Positions 17,542 through 26,564 of a stretch of 64,000 nt of DNA are shown piece after piece. Both the position numbers and the translations under genes were made by a program. Numbering within the stretch: the stretch's first letter is position 1; every line of letters begins with the position of its first letter. The notes below the pieces were generated by a model. It did not search any database, was not told where the DNA came from, and saw only the letters and a program-made list of their open reading frames with translations. Source of the DNA: Planotetraspora mira (GTDB lineage: Bacteria > Actinomycetota > Actinomycetes > Streptosporangiales > Streptosporangiaceae); assembly GCF_016863275.1 (NCBI RefSeq), contig NZ_BOOO01000037.1, forward strand, positions 62,001 through 126,000, written 5' to 3'.

Positions 17542-18023
17542 CGCAGAGTTTTGTCAGTACGGGCGCAGAGTTATGTCAGTGGCTCTGAGAGGGACACGCT
17601 CGTGCTGACGCCGACCGGAGTGAGCTCTCCGTTGCCGACGGCTCTGCGTCGTGATCGACAATGTGTCTGACCAGGGCAAACATCTCACGGCTGGCTGCCG
17701 GCAGCTCGGCTCACTGACAAAACTCTGCGTATTTACTGTCAGTAGCACTGCGCTCAACAGGAAACGCAGGGTTTTGTCAGTAGGCGCAGAGTTTTGTCAG
17801 TGACTCCATGCACCGTTTCCCGGCGAATCTGCAGGTCAGGCCACTTCCCCGCCTGGGAGCCCTCGCGCGGTTCACGGCTCGACTGGCGACGGGTAATCAC
17901 GGCCATGTGACGGTATCTAGCACCGCTAGCCTGGCTCCACGCCGCATGGGACAGGCAGGTGAGGTCACTTCCAGCACGAATCCGCGTGCGCTCTGCCAGG
18001 GAAAACGCAGAGTTTTGTTCAGT
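17542..18023. repeat. Six copies of the 17-bp repeat CGCAGAGTTTTGTCAGT
   Basis: Copies are at 17542-17558, 17564-17580 (one mismatch), 17713-17729 (opposite strand), 17765-17781 (one mismatch), 17785-17801 and 18006-18023 (one extra T). Pairs are spaced 20-22 bp apart. Tandem short repeats near element ends are a feature of IS21-type transposons, so these could be ends of lost elements. No gene is present from 17451 to about 18100. Confidence 0.75.
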
Positions 18024-18199
18024 GACCGCCGGGCAGAACCGGGTTCCAGCCGGCTACCCCGCACTGAAGGACCTGGAATGGCCCGGCCTGCCCCGCGTCC
18101 AGGCGATCATCGGCACTTCGCGCGATCGCCGACTACGACCTGCTCAAGGTTTCCGGCGCGACCAGCGGCGCCCGAACCACGATTTCCACGATCGACAAG

Positions 18200-18726
18200 G
18201 TGATCACTGCCGTCCAATCGGACACCGCCGTGCGGTCGAAGGCCGCGAAGATCATCGTCGCGGCGGCCGACAAACCCTACAGCGTGAAGGTGAACGGGTC
18301 GGGGCTGGCAGTGGCACGGGCCCAGTTGGGGGCGCCAAGCAGCTGGAAGATCTTCGCCAAAGCCCGACTACTGAGGCTGTTCAAGGCAACCGACGCGTTG
18401 GCATGGGCACCGATGGATGCCTGGGACGGGCAGAGCGCTTACGTCAAGGACGCCCAGGCGGTCCGGCGAGTCCTGGCCGCGGAAACTCTGGACGGCGCGC
18501 CGATCGAGCCGGTCGCGGTGAGCCTCATGAACATGCACAAATCCAAGGGCAAGGGGTTCGACGCAGTCATCATCGCCGAAGACCGATCCGCCGCCCCGCT
18601 TCCCGACTTCACCTGGAACACCACCGGAATGAGCAGCGTCGGCGCCTCCTCCGCATGGCCATGACCGGGCGCGACACGGGCATCAAACTGATCAGACCAC
18701 CCGCAGCCGCACCATTGCTGGGGTAA
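18200..18726 (+). pseudogene. UvrD/Rep-type helicase, C-terminal remnant
   Basis: The frame contains PVAVSLMNMHKSKGKGFDAVIIAE, the C-terminal helicase motif region of UvrD-like enzymes (usually MHKSKGLEFD). After a frameshift near 18640 the text continues RMAMTGRDTGIKLIRPPAAAPLLG, corresponding to motif VI and the protein end. The upstream part (DKVITAVQSDTAVRSKAAK) is not helicase-like and may be a junction with other DNA. Not functional. Confidence 0.6.
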
Positions 18727-19069
18727 GCGGCAGCGGACCGGATCCCCTATCCATGGTCCGTCCGCGAGACCGCGGAACAGGCCCAATGGGTACAGATCGG
18801 CTGAGGCGCTGGTCGGCGCCGTTGTGTTGCGCTTCCGCGGGCATGGGTCCGCGCTCTTCCGGAAGCGCGACCTGCTTGCCGTTGATGCCCTCATTAAGCC
18901 GGCCCAAGTGATCTATGCCGGCGGCGATGCGGTCGTACACCTCGTCGATGTGCTTCGCCTCTTCGTCGACCGCCTTGCGTGTCGGGATGAACCGACTCCT
19001 GCGGTCGCTGCGCTGCAGTTTCTGCCCTTCCTGATCGGTCAGCCTGCGCACCCTGACCGGTTCTGCCAC
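18692..19069 (-). pseudogene. IS630-family transposase N-terminus fused to unrecognised sequence
   Basis: From a GTG start the frame begins VAEPVRVRRLTDQEGQKLQ, the N-terminus of an IS630-type transposase. After about 25 codons the family resemblance ends and a charged segment follows (AVDEEAKHIDEVYDRIAAGIDHLGRLN) that I do not recognise. The upstream edge coincides with the truncation of the MmyB-type gene, so this insertion may have broken that gene. Confidence 0.45.
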
Positions 19070-19139
19070 CGCGACTCCCTCCGCCGACCGGATGTGTCCT
19101 CACATCCAATCGGCGCGCTGGTCGACGCGCGAACCCGGT

Positions 19140-19560
19140 GATCATTTCCGGTCACAGCACTAGCCAGCACGTCGAACCGGCGGTTCACAATGAACGCCAT
19201 CTCGTGGCGGCAGGCCTCCAATAGACGCAGCACGTTCGGGTGGACCCGGTCGGTCGGCCTGCACTTGCTTGTACGAGGGCAAGCAAGCGCGTAGAGGTGT
19301 TCAGTGGCCTGGAGATCGAGCTGGAGGACACGCGCCAGGGCGCCGAGCACCTGGCCCGAGGGGTTACGTTCTCGCCCCTGTTCGAGCCTCACGTAGTAAT
19401 CGGTGCTGACGCTGGCCAGCATGGCCACCTCTTCGCGGCGCAACCCGGGCGTCCGGCGGCGGTCGCCAAAGCGCGCTAACCCAACCTCATCAACGGTCGT
19501 GAGCTGCCGCCGAGCCCGAAGGAACTCGCCCAGATGACTGCTCGTGCCGGACAGAGTACG
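19140..19560 (-). pseudogene. MmyB-like XRE regulator, truncated
   Basis: The helix-turn-helix region reads GEFLRARRQLTTVDEVGL, RRRTPGLRREEVAMLASVSTDYYVRLEQGRERNPS, as in the intact MmyB-type gene at 26565-27416. The start of the MmyB ligand domain (EMAFIVNRRFDVLA) is present, then the sequence leaves the family. No start codon with a ribosome site was found. A remnant of a paralogue. Confidence 0.7.
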
Positions 19561-19636
19561 GAGCGTAAGGTCAAGATAATGCAAAGGGGATAAGACGGGC
19601 CCCTGGCGTAGCCTGCTCGGAGTTACGGTCCGGGCC

Positions 19637-19821
19637 GTGACCGAACTCGACGTCGACCAGGCGGCCGCGTACCTTTCGGCCCTCGGCGGAGCGGCCACAC
19701 ACTGGGGGCGATCGCGTTCATCATCGCCGGCACCGACCCGTCGTCTGGGTTCGATGCCCCAGCCGAGGTTGCCGAGCAGGCGCTGCGGCTCCGCGCGGAG
19801 ACCGCGGCGATCGAAATCTGA
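19637..19821 (+). pseudogene. Small hypothetical gene with a frameshift
   Basis: A GTG-started frame reads MTELDVDQAAAYLSALGG and a second frame continues TLGAIAFIIAGTDPSS and APAEVAEQALRLRAETAAIEI. Together they look like one short protein broken by an indel near 19700. Family not recognised. Confidence 0.35.
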
Positions 19822-19985
19822 GAGTCACAAGCCCTTACCCTGCGCTGTTAGAGGCAACTTCGACCCGACACCAAGACGGGACAAATTACGCATATTTAGC
19901 CTCGTCGTTAGCCAAGATCAAACCCCGGACTGCTAACAAGGAACCATTCCCGGAAGTCGCGTTCAGCTGACCGGGGAGGTGGATC

Positions 19986-20363
19986 ATGGAATTGCTGAAC
20001 GTCACGGTGGAACCCGCCTCCGAACAGCTCATCGTCCGCGTACACGGCGAGATCGACATAGACACTGCCGGCAACCTCGAGCACACCCTCGACGCGGCAC
20101 TTCAACGAGCTGAGGTATCACGACTCGAGTTCGACATGAGCGGAGTACCTTTTATGGATTGCTCTGGGATCCGTGTCCTACTCGATGCCAAGCGGCGGCT
20201 CAACAAACGGGGCGGCACACTCACCCTGATCAATAAGACGCCCCAGGTCATTCGGCTGCTATCGATCCTTCACCTCGACCCTTCCCTTAACCCGATCAAG
20301 GTCCGCCACCAGTCCCGGCGACTCATCGATCGCCGACCTATGACAGGAGCCAGACCGGGTTAG
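19986..20363 (+). CDS. STAS-domain anti-sigma factor antagonist
   Basis: A 125-residue single-domain STAS protein of the SpoIIAA/RsbV type. The core strand LIVRVHGEIDIDTAGNLEHTL and the phosphorylation loop FMDCSGIRVLL, with Ser in D-C-S-G, are both present. Such proteins bind an anti-sigma kinase in the dephosphorylated state and so free a sigma factor. The ATG is 6 nt behind GGGGAGG. No kinase or sigma gene is adjacent, so the partner must lie elsewhere. The C-terminal tail of about 20 residues is basic and beyond the usual domain. Confidence 0.9.
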   Translation: MELLNVTVEPASEQLIVRVHGEIDIDTAGNLEHTLDAALQRAEVSRLEFDMSGVPFMDCSGIRVLLDAKRRLNKRGGTLTLINKTPQVIRLLSILHLDPSLNPIKVRHQSRRLIDRRPMTGARPG

Positions 20364-20527
20364 GTCAGGGCTCTGGGGCTCACCGTCGAAGTGCGGCCCG
20401 TCACGCTGACGACGAGGTCGTGCCTCACCGTGAAGACCCAGCAGCAACGCACACTGACGCTCCGACCGGTCGCCTCGAGCACCTCGCGCCCCCGGCCAGC
20501 AGGAATGGTCCCGTGTGCGTGTACCCG

Positions 20528-20731
20528 TCACCGGTCCCTCGACCACACGCTGTCGCCGCACACCAGCTTGTCCCACACCGTCACCCGTAAGTCCGGAAAG
20601 CCTTCAACGATGTGCCCGCGGAAGGCGATGATCAGTAGCCCGTCGCTGGTCTCGCGATAGTCCAACACCATATGTAGCCGCTGAGGAAGCCGCCTGACGG
20701 GAGGGAACTTCGGGCTGCGGTTGTCTGTCAT
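20528..20731 (-). CDS. Small hypothetical protein
   Basis: A 67-residue frame, MTDNRSPKFPPVRRLPQRLH, then MVLDYRETSDGLLIIAFRGHIVEGFPDLRV, with an excellent ribosome site (GAGGAGGGAGC) before the ATG. The middle has alternating hydrophobic residues consistent with beta strands. I do not recognise a family. The 3' end may be truncated. Confidence 0.5.
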   Translation of the reverse strand: MTDNRSPKFPPVRRLPQRLHMVLDYRETSDGLLIIAFRGHIVEGFPDLRVTVWDKLVCGDSVWSRDR

Positions 20732-20793
20732 GCGCTCCCTCCTCGCTCCAGAGCGGCACTGTCGTTACGGTTGCGCTTGTCTCGGGCGCGCTG

Positions 20794-21198
20794 GTGGAGG
20801 GTCTGGCGCCGGTCAGACGAAGAACCTGGTTGATCCAGGCTTCCGAGGAGATGGGCGCGGAGGCGTACGAGGACTTTCGGCGCGCGATCCATGACCCGGA
20901 CACGGTGCACGCCATGATGGAGGACTACCGGGCCGGGCTCGGCGTGGACCGCGTGGCCGATGATGCCGACCAAGCGGCGGGCCGCAAAATTCGGTGTCCG
21001 CTGCTCGTGCTGTGGGGCGCCCGCGACGACCTGCCCGAGCTCTACGACGACATCCTCGGCATCTGGCGGGACTGGGCCGGCGACGTTCAAGGGCACGCGC
21101 TTGACTGCGGCCACCGCATGTCAGACGATGCGCCGCTCGAGCTGGCCGCCGCCCTGCGCGCGTTCCTCAATCCGTCGGCGATGCTCGCCGTTCCCTGA
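20794..21198 (+). pseudogene. Alpha/beta hydrolase, C-terminal half
   Basis: The frame contains QASEEMGAEAYEDFRRAIHDPDTVHAMMEDYRAGLGVDR, IRCPLLVLWGARDDLPELYDD and the catalytic His region LDCGHRMSDDAPLELAAALRAFL. This matches the last half of haloacetate dehalogenase/epoxide hydrolase-type proteins. The nucleophile half is absent. It is followed immediately by a piece of IS3 transposase. Confidence 0.75.
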
Positions 21199-21199
21199 T

Positions 21200-21443
21200 C
21201 TTCGCCTCCGATGTAGGTCGGCTGTCGGTCAGCCGCAGGGGCCGATGCTGGGACAACGCCCTGGCCGAGTCGTTCTTCGCCACGATCAAGGGCGAACTGC
21301 TGGACGAACGTCGATGGCCCAGCCGCGCGGCCGCGCGCAGTGCGATCTTCGAATTCATCGAGAGCTGGTACAACCTCCGCCGCCCGCACAGCAGCCTCGG
21401 CTACGTTAGCCCCGCCGCCTACGAGGCCACCCATGCCGCCTGA
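21200..21443 (+). pseudogene. IS3-family transposase OrfB, C-terminal fragment
   Basis: The frame reads SRRGRCWDNALAESFFATIKGELLD, then IFEFIESWYNLRRPHSSLGYVSPAAYE. It is the end of an IS3 (IS150-like) integrase core, including the final catalytic Glu. The rest of the element is missing. Confidence 0.9.
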
Positions 21444-21947
21444 CCACACCAACGGTGTCCGCCAAAGCGGAGCAAGCTCAGGTGATGAAACGTCCGTGGG
21501 CACTCCTCCTTCCGGAGGGAGTGCGTGTGGGCCTGGTCTGAGTTTCACCAGGTTGTCCCGCCTTGCGCGCTGGGGGACACGGGAGCGCCCGTTACCGGTG
21601 GCCCGGGCGCTCTTCGCCTTTCAAGCGTCCTTCCGCGGTCGGCTGCCCCGACACCGTGGCCGGGGCGCGCTTCGAACGGCGTGTACGAGGAAAGTGATCC
21701 CAGTTTCCTGTGTCAGCCAACGCCGTCAGTGCCTAATCAGCAAGCCGCGTTGAGGGTGTTACGGCACACGCGATCCCGGTAAGCGGCCAACAGACCGATA
21801 GTGATCAACCTGGTCAGCAGCGCAAGAAGCATGGTCCCAATCATGACAACTCTATTACTCTAAGTAGCAGTTTAATAACTATGCGTACTGGTCGTTTATC
21901 CCCGCACTGCCCGCCGACTCATCCAAAGAGATCTCCAAGGAGCCGAA
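21444..21947. other. Intergenic stretch, no gene seen
   Basis: Roughly 500 bp with short frames only. The right part (about 21840-21880) is unusually AT-rich for this DNA (CTATTACTCTAAGTAGCAG) and could hold a promoter for the two small coupled frames that follow. Confidence 0.4.
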
Positions 21948-22121
21948 ATGCTGGCACAGCACTTCGCCGCGCCGGACCCAGCGGGGCTGGAAGCGTGGAT
22001 CCGGCAACTGCTCCGCCTCACTGGAGCTTGCGCCAGCACGCCGACGACCGTGGCTCCAACCGAACCCCTGAATCCGTTTTCCCCGGCTGAGCCTGACTCA
22101 CATGGACGCCGGCGCGCGTAG
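21948..22121 (+). CDS. Small hypothetical protein, first of two coupled frames
   Basis: A 57-residue frame starting MLAQHFAAPDPAGLEAWIRQLLRL with AAGGAG 5 nt before the ATG. Its stop TAG overlaps the GTG of the next frame (TAGTG), which is the classic layout of translational coupling. No family recognised. Confidence 0.4.
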   Translation: MLAQHFAAPDPAGLEAWIRQLLRLTGACASTPTTVAPTEPLNPFSPAEPDSHGRRRA

Positions 22122-22390
22122 TGACACCGACAGAATTGGTCGCCCGGCGATTCACGGCCGCCTTCGAGTCTTTCGCGGCCGGCCACCACCGACGCCGCGG
22201 CCCGGGCGCCTGGTACGACTACAGCGACCTCGCCACCATCGAAGGTTGCCTCCGCCGCGGCGACCCGTGCCCCCATCCCGGAGCTCCGCGCCGACTACCG
22301 CGCCGCCGCGCTCAACCCCAGCCTGACCCGGCCGCACCTCACACTTCGGCCCGCCGTCTTTGCACCATGTCATGGGAAATGCAGGGATGA
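22121..22390 (+). CDS. Small hypothetical protein, second of two coupled frames
   Basis: An 89-residue frame starting VTPTELVARRFTAAFESFAAG and continuing GAWYDYSDLATIEGCLRRGD. The C-terminal part is rich in Pro and Arg and may lie beyond a frameshift or truncation. No family recognised. Confidence 0.35.
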   Translation: MTPTELVARRFTAAFESFAAGHHRRRGPGAWYDYSDLATIEGCLRRGDPCPHPGAPRRLPRRRAQPQPDPAAPHTSARRLCTMSWEMQG

Positions 22391-22408
22391 CACAGCGGCG
22401 GACCGAGA

Positions 22409-22660
22409 CTACCTCTCGCGCGGCTCCATCGGGATCTCGAACGCCGCGATCTTCTCCAGATACTCCGGCGTCGGCCGCTTCATGAACCAGTGGCCGCCCG
22501 GCGGCTCCTGGAACGGCAGCACTTGTCCGTCGATCTTCGTCACGGGGAACTTGCTCGTGAACTCGACCAGGTAAGCGCGGAGCCGCACCCGGGATCGGAC
22601 CCGGTGCACACGCCCGTACTCGGCGGGCTCCTCGTGCCAGACCTCCGGCGCGACGTAGCG
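22409..22660 (-). pseudogene. Unrecognised protein fragment
   Basis: An open frame of about 84 residues, RYVAPEVWHEEPAEYGRVHRV, then YLVEFTSKFPVTKIDGQVLPFQ and FMKRPTPEYLEKIAAFEIPMEPRER at a stop. The composition looks like real coding sequence, but no start is present and the upstream DNA is a piece of MFS gene on the other strand. Family not recognised. Confidence 0.35.
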
Positions 22661-22671
22661 CGTGCAGCACG

Positions 22672-22905
22672 GTCACGGCGGCGGGTATTCCGGTGGCGCT
22701 CTCGCTCGGCGTGCCGGCCGGCACCTTCCTCGGCCAGACGCTCGGCTGGCGCATGGCGTTACTGGCGATGACAGCGCTCACGGTGGTGCTGCTGTTATGG
22801 ATCTTCGCGGCCGTGCCCGACTACCCCGGGCAAGATCGGGGTGAGCGCCCGAAGATGCTGGGCGCGCTGCGTGTCCCGGGCGTGGCCCCGGTCCTGTTCG
22901 TGGCC
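22672..22905 (+). pseudogene. MFS transporter fragment
   Basis: The frame contains GIPVALSLGVPAGTFLGQTLGWRMALLAMTALTVVLLLWIF, two membrane segments with the G-x3-G-x-x-x-G-W-R pattern of drug/sugar MFS exporters, then a polar loop. It ends abruptly in histidine kinase debris on the other strand. Confidence 0.7.
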
Positions 22906-22934
22906 GAGCGGCCGCTCCTGCCCGCGTATGCGGC

Positions 22935-23165
22935 TCACGGATTCCGCGCCGTACGCGATCCGGCGAAGACCGTCAGCGATCGATACCGGGCGACGGCGTC
23001 CTCCACGTGGAGGGTGCCGTTGTGAGCGCGGGCGATTGCCAGGCCGAGGTCGGCGCCGGCAGCGGGCACTGTCGAGCCGGGAGAAGCGCTCGAAGACGCG
23101 TTCGCGATCCGGGGCGGGGATGCCGGGCCCGTCGTCGGTGACGATGAGTTCGGCGTGGATCCGTG
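22935..23165 (-). pseudogene. Sensor histidine kinase, ATPase-domain fragment
   Basis: The N-box/G1 region ELIVTDDGPGIPAPDRERVFERFSRLDS is clear. After one frameshift it continues ADLGLAIARAHNGTLHVED, the G2 region, and stops at RTARNP. Only the C-terminal half of the HATPase domain is left. Confidence 0.8.
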
Positions 23166-23339
23166 CCGGAGGACCTGGATCTGTATCGCATGCTGGGCGT
23201 ATCGGCGGGTGTTCTCGAGCTGATTGCCACCAGCCTGTCAAGGAGCGTGGGCGTGGCATCGACGATGACCGAGTCCGCAGGCCGCAACCGGAGCCGGGAG
23301 CGGACGGTGGCGTTCGGCCGCGCCGCGGCCCGGTCGCGC

Positions 23340-23490
23340 ATCGCGGGCCCGTCGCTCTCCCAGCAGATCAAGGCACTGGAGCGCGGTCTGGGCGTACGTC
23401 TATTCGATCGGGACCGCCGCTCGTCGCGCAGACCCCCCGGACAGGCCCTGCCGCCCGCTGATCCGGCGCACCGCCGAGTCCTCACCAGGT
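23340..23490 (+). pseudogene. LysR regulator fragment
   Basis: The segment PSLSQQIKALERGLGVRLFDRDRRS is the recognition helix and wing of a LysR winged helix. Flanking DNA does not continue the gene. A remnant among other fragments. Confidence 0.65.
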
Positions 23491-23659
23491 GCTGCGCCGC
23501 TTCACTCGCGGTGGCCCAAACACCCCACCTCACCGCGCTTCATCCATGCAAAGGGGTGAAGACTCCGACAGTGCCGAGAAGCCACTGCGCATCGTTCTCC
23601 CCCTAAGAGTTCGGCCGGCTCTACGACGTGCCGCCCGCCGTGGAGGCCCGGCTTCTGGC

Positions 23660-24559
23660 TCAGACCTGCATGGTCTTGACCTGGAGCAGTTCGCCGAAGC
23701 CCATGCGGGTGATGAACGCCTCCCGAGCCTCCCGCATGACTCGGTTGACCTCCTCGACTCCGGCGTTGGTGAAGTCGACGACACTGCGCAGCGGCCGGGT
23801 ACCTGCGGGCAGGGCGAGGATTCGCGTGATCTCCTCGGCGACCGCAGCCGGGTCGGCGTCGACCCCAGGCTCGAACAGGCTTTCGGTAGCCTGCTCGTTG
23901 CGAGCGACCAGGTCGTCCAACGCCGAGTAGGCCTGCGCGGTGGCCGTGTCGGTGGTGTGGCTGGCGTTGGGGAAGTGCTCGGTGCCCTTGGTGAACGGGC
24001 CGGGCATCACGATCGTGGTCTCGATCCCGAACTGGCCGACCTCGTAGGCAGTGGCCTGGGCGAGGGCGTCGGCAGCGAGCTTCGACGCGACGTACGGGCC
24101 GAGGAACGGCGGCACGACCACCGACGTGGTGCTGCCGATATAGAGCAGCGTCCCCGAGCGGCGCTCCCGCATGTGTGGGAGGGCCGCGCGATTGACGCGC
24201 TGGATGCCTAAGGCGTTGATGTCGAACAGCCGTTGGATGTCCTCGGCGGTGAACGCCTCGACGTAGCCGACGAACAGGTGGCCGGCGTTGTGCACAACGG
24301 TGTCCAGTCGGCCGCTCTCGCCAAGGATGATCTTGACGGCTGCGTCGGCCGACTGCTGGGACTGCACGTCGAGCTCGACCACGTGCAGGTCGAGTCTTCG
24401 CTCGTCGCCGAAGTCGAGCAGTTTCTTGAGATGCGCGGCGTTCCGGCCGCCGGGGTCATACATGCTGGCGTAGACGGTGTGGCCGGCGGTGGCCAACGAG
24501 CGGGCGGAGAGGTTGCCGATACCGGTGGCGGCACCGGTGATGAGGACGACGGAAGGCAT
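23660..24559 (-). CDS. Short-chain dehydrogenase/reductase
   Basis: A 299-residue SDR beginning MPSVVLITGAATGIGNLSARSL. The NAG motif is VHNAGHLFVG and the active site is Ser in YIGSTTSVV with Tyr/Lys in YVASKLAAD. It is longer than a minimal SDR, with about 50 extra C-terminal residues, as in the retinol-dehydrogenase/'classical II' group. The ATG has AAGGAG upstream. No regulator is directly coupled. Substrate unknown. Confidence 0.88.
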   Translation of the reverse strand: MPSVVLITGAATGIGNLSARSLATAGHTVYASMYDPGGRNAAHLKKLLDFGDERRLDLHVVELDVQSQQSADAAVKIILGESGRLDTVVHNAGHLFVGYVEAFTAEDIQRLFDINALGIQRVNRAALPHMRERRSGTLLYIGSTTSVVVPPFLGPYVASKLAADALAQATAYEVGQFGIETTIVMPGPFTKGTEHFPNASHTTDTATAQAYSALDDLVARNEQATESLFEPGVDADPAAVAEEITRILALPAGTRPLRSVVDFTNAGVEEVNRVMREAREAFITRMGFGELLQVKTMQV

Positions 24560-24875
24560 GACGGTTCTCCTTGTGAAGTGGGCGGTGATGATCGCGCCGC
24601 CGGAGACCCAGGGCAACACCTCGAAGGCGCCATCGATGAATGCTGCGCCGTATATCAGATCGGTCCCCACCCGCCCGCCGGCGATTTACCCAGGCGTAAG
24701 AGTCGAGACATCGTGGGTCATGTATGGATCGTCACCCGGGCGGGCCTCACTCGGTCAGGCCCCAGTTCTCCTGGGAGGACGGAGTCCGGGTGTGCCACTG
24801 CCCCGACCGGCAGGAACGCTTGATCGGCCTGCCGGGCGGGGGATGTTCTCACGCCGCGTCGGAGCCGCAGGGCGT

Positions 24876-25691
24876 TCAGCCCTGAGCCAGGTGGGAGACG
24901 TGCTCCCAGTCTGCCCAGGTTTGCAGGCGCTGGGCGTAGAGGTTCTTGACTAGGTGGGTGGGGGAACTGCCGAAGAGCACGCGCAGTGGGGGCTGCTCGG
25001 CGTCGACGATCTGCAGCAGCGCGAGGCTCGCAGCTTCGGGGTCGCCGACGGGATCAGCGCTGACCGCGGCGTGGACCGCCTTCTTCACCTCCTCATAGAC
25101 AGGGTTGGGATCGGCGAGGACGGCGGAAGAGCCCAGCCAGTCGGTGTCGAACCGGCCGGGCTCGACGAGGGTGACCTTGATGCCGAAGCCCGCGACTTCC
25201 TGGGCCAGGGACTCGGATAGGCCCTCCAGCGCCCACTTGGAGGCGTGGTAGCCGCCCAGGGTGGGGAAGGCCGCGATCCCGCCGGTAGTAGAGATCTGGA
25301 TGAGATGCCCGGATCCTTGGGTGCGCAGGATCGGCAGGACTGCCTGGGTGACCCGCAGGGCGCCGAAGAAGTTGGTTTCCATCTGGTCGCGGATCTGCTG
25401 CTCGGACAGCTCCTCGACCGCCCCGAACAGTCCGTACCCGGCATTGTTGACCACCACGTCGAGGCGGCCGAACCGCTCGTGCGCGGCAGCGACGGCCGCA
25501 CCGACGCCTGCCCTGTCGGTCACGTCCAGTTGCAGCGGCAGCACAGCGTCCCCATAGCTCTCCGCCAGGTGCTTCAACGACTCGGTGTCGCGGGCAGTCG
25601 CGGCCACCCGGTCACCGCGCCGCAGCGCCGCGATGGCGAACGCGTGGCCGAACCCGCGCGAAGTGCCCGTGACGAACCAGACCTTGCTCAT
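24876..25691 (-). CDS. Short-chain dehydrogenase/reductase, probable TetR target
   Basis: A 271-residue SDR beginning MSKVWFVTGTSRGFGHAFAIAALRRGD, with NNAGYGLFGAVEE and active-site Ser in QISTTGGIA plus YHASKWALEG. It belongs to the same subgroup as the SDR at 30509-31360: both have TG-x-S-x-G-F-G, YH(A/S)(S/A)KWALEGLSE(S/T)L and a C-terminal PPLR(V/L) segment. A GGAGGAG site precedes the start. It is divergent from a TetR gene with an operator-like palindrome between them, so it is probably induced by the ligand of that repressor. Confidence 0.9.
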   Translation of the reverse strand: MSKVWFVTGTSRGFGHAFAIAALRRGDRVAATARDTESLKHLAESYGDAVLPLQLDVTDRAGVGAAVAAAHERFGRLDVVVNNAGYGLFGAVEELSEQQIRDQMETNFFGALRVTQAVLPILRTQGSGHLIQISTTGGIAAFPTLGGYHASKWALEGLSESLAQEVAGFGIKVTLVEPGRFDTDWLGSSAVLADPNPVYEEVKKAVHAAVSADPVGDPEAASLALLQIVDAEQPPLRVLFGSSPTHLVKNLYAQRLQTWADWEHVSHLAQG

Positions 25692-25752
25692 GTGCTCCTC
25701 CAAGCTCACGGTCGCGGCGTGTACCGCTCCTACTAGCACCATACGCCAATAA

Positions 25753-25767
25753 TGACACCCGGTGTCA
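25753..25767. promoter_or_regulatory. Putative TetR operator
   Basis: A perfect 7-1-7 palindrome, TGACACC-C-GGTGTCA, between the divergent SDR and tetR genes and about 20 bp before the likely tetR start. Its place and symmetry suit binding by the TetR dimer. Confidence 0.65.
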
Positions 25768-25785
25768 CAGTCTGCGCGCGGTACC

Positions 25786-26412
25786 ATGCATGACATGGAT
25801 GCTCCCCAAGTCCCCGCCCCCGGTCTTCGCGAGCGCACTCGGCGCGCGGTGCGTGCGGAGCTGATGGCCGAGGCGTGGCGGCTGTTCGCCGCTCAGGGAT
25901 TCGAGGCCACCACCGTGGAGGAGATCGCCGCGGCAGCGGGAATGTCCAAGCGCAGTTTCTTCCGCTACTTCGTCTCCAAGGAGGACCTGGTCCTCGGCAA
26001 CCTTGAGGATGTAGGGCGTGAGGTCGCCGCCGCCCTGGCGGAGCGACCTGCGGACGAGTCGGCGTGGCAGGCGCTCCGCCGAGCTTTCGACGGCCTGGTC
26101 GCGGAGATCGAAGCCGACGCCGATCGCTTCCGCCCGCTGCTGACGATGTTGCGGAGCGAGCCGGGCCTGCATGCCAGCCACGTGGAGAAGCGGCAGCGCT
26201 GGCAGACGATGCTCGCCCCTCAGCTCGCCGCCCGCGTCCCCGCTCGCGCCGGCGGATCCCAGGACCGGCCGGACCCACGCCTCGCCGCGCTCGCGGGCGC
26301 CGCGCTGACCTGCTTCGATGTCGCCCAGACGGCCTGGCTCGACGATCCCGCCACCGACTTGGCCGCTCTCCTCGACGAGGTCATGACCGCGATCAGCACC
26401 CTCACTCCGTAG
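25786..26412 (+). CDS. TetR/AcrR family regulator
   Basis: A TetR repressor of about 208 residues, with RRAVRAELMAEAWRLFAAQGFEATTVEEIAAAAGMSKRSFFRYFVSKEDLV as DNA-binding domain; the MftR/AcrR-type pattern is common in actinomycetes. Three candidate starts exist (GTG 25762, ATG 25786, ATG 25795). The GTG would place the palindrome inside the gene, so an ATG is preferred; none has a clear ribosome site, so translation may be leaderless. Likely controls itself and the divergent SDR. Confidence 0.88.
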   Translation: MHDMDAPQVPAPGLRERTRRAVRAELMAEAWRLFAAQGFEATTVEEIAAAAGMSKRSFFRYFVSKEDLVLGNLEDVGREVAAALAERPADESAWQALRRAFDGLVAEIEADADRFRPLLTMLRSEPGLHASHVEKRQRWQTMLAPQLAARVPARAGGSQDRPDPRLAALAGAALTCFDVAQTAWLDDPATDLAALLDEVMTAISTLTP

Positions 26413-26564
26413 CCGAACCAGACGCCATGGGAAGGTCGTCGAATTTCACCGCCACATCAGCGGTGCCACGAGGATCACGGCGGTGGCGTTCAGACCGGGC
26501 ACGCGCTCGGGGCCGCCGGCCGATGTGCTGCGCGGTGCGGCCGTCAGCGAGGTGTGCCGGAGGT

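Noticed and set aside
17542-18023. The 17-bp repeats as a CRISPR array
   Set aside because: Spacing is irregular, the copies differ in orientation, unique spacers of constant size are absent and no cas gene is present.
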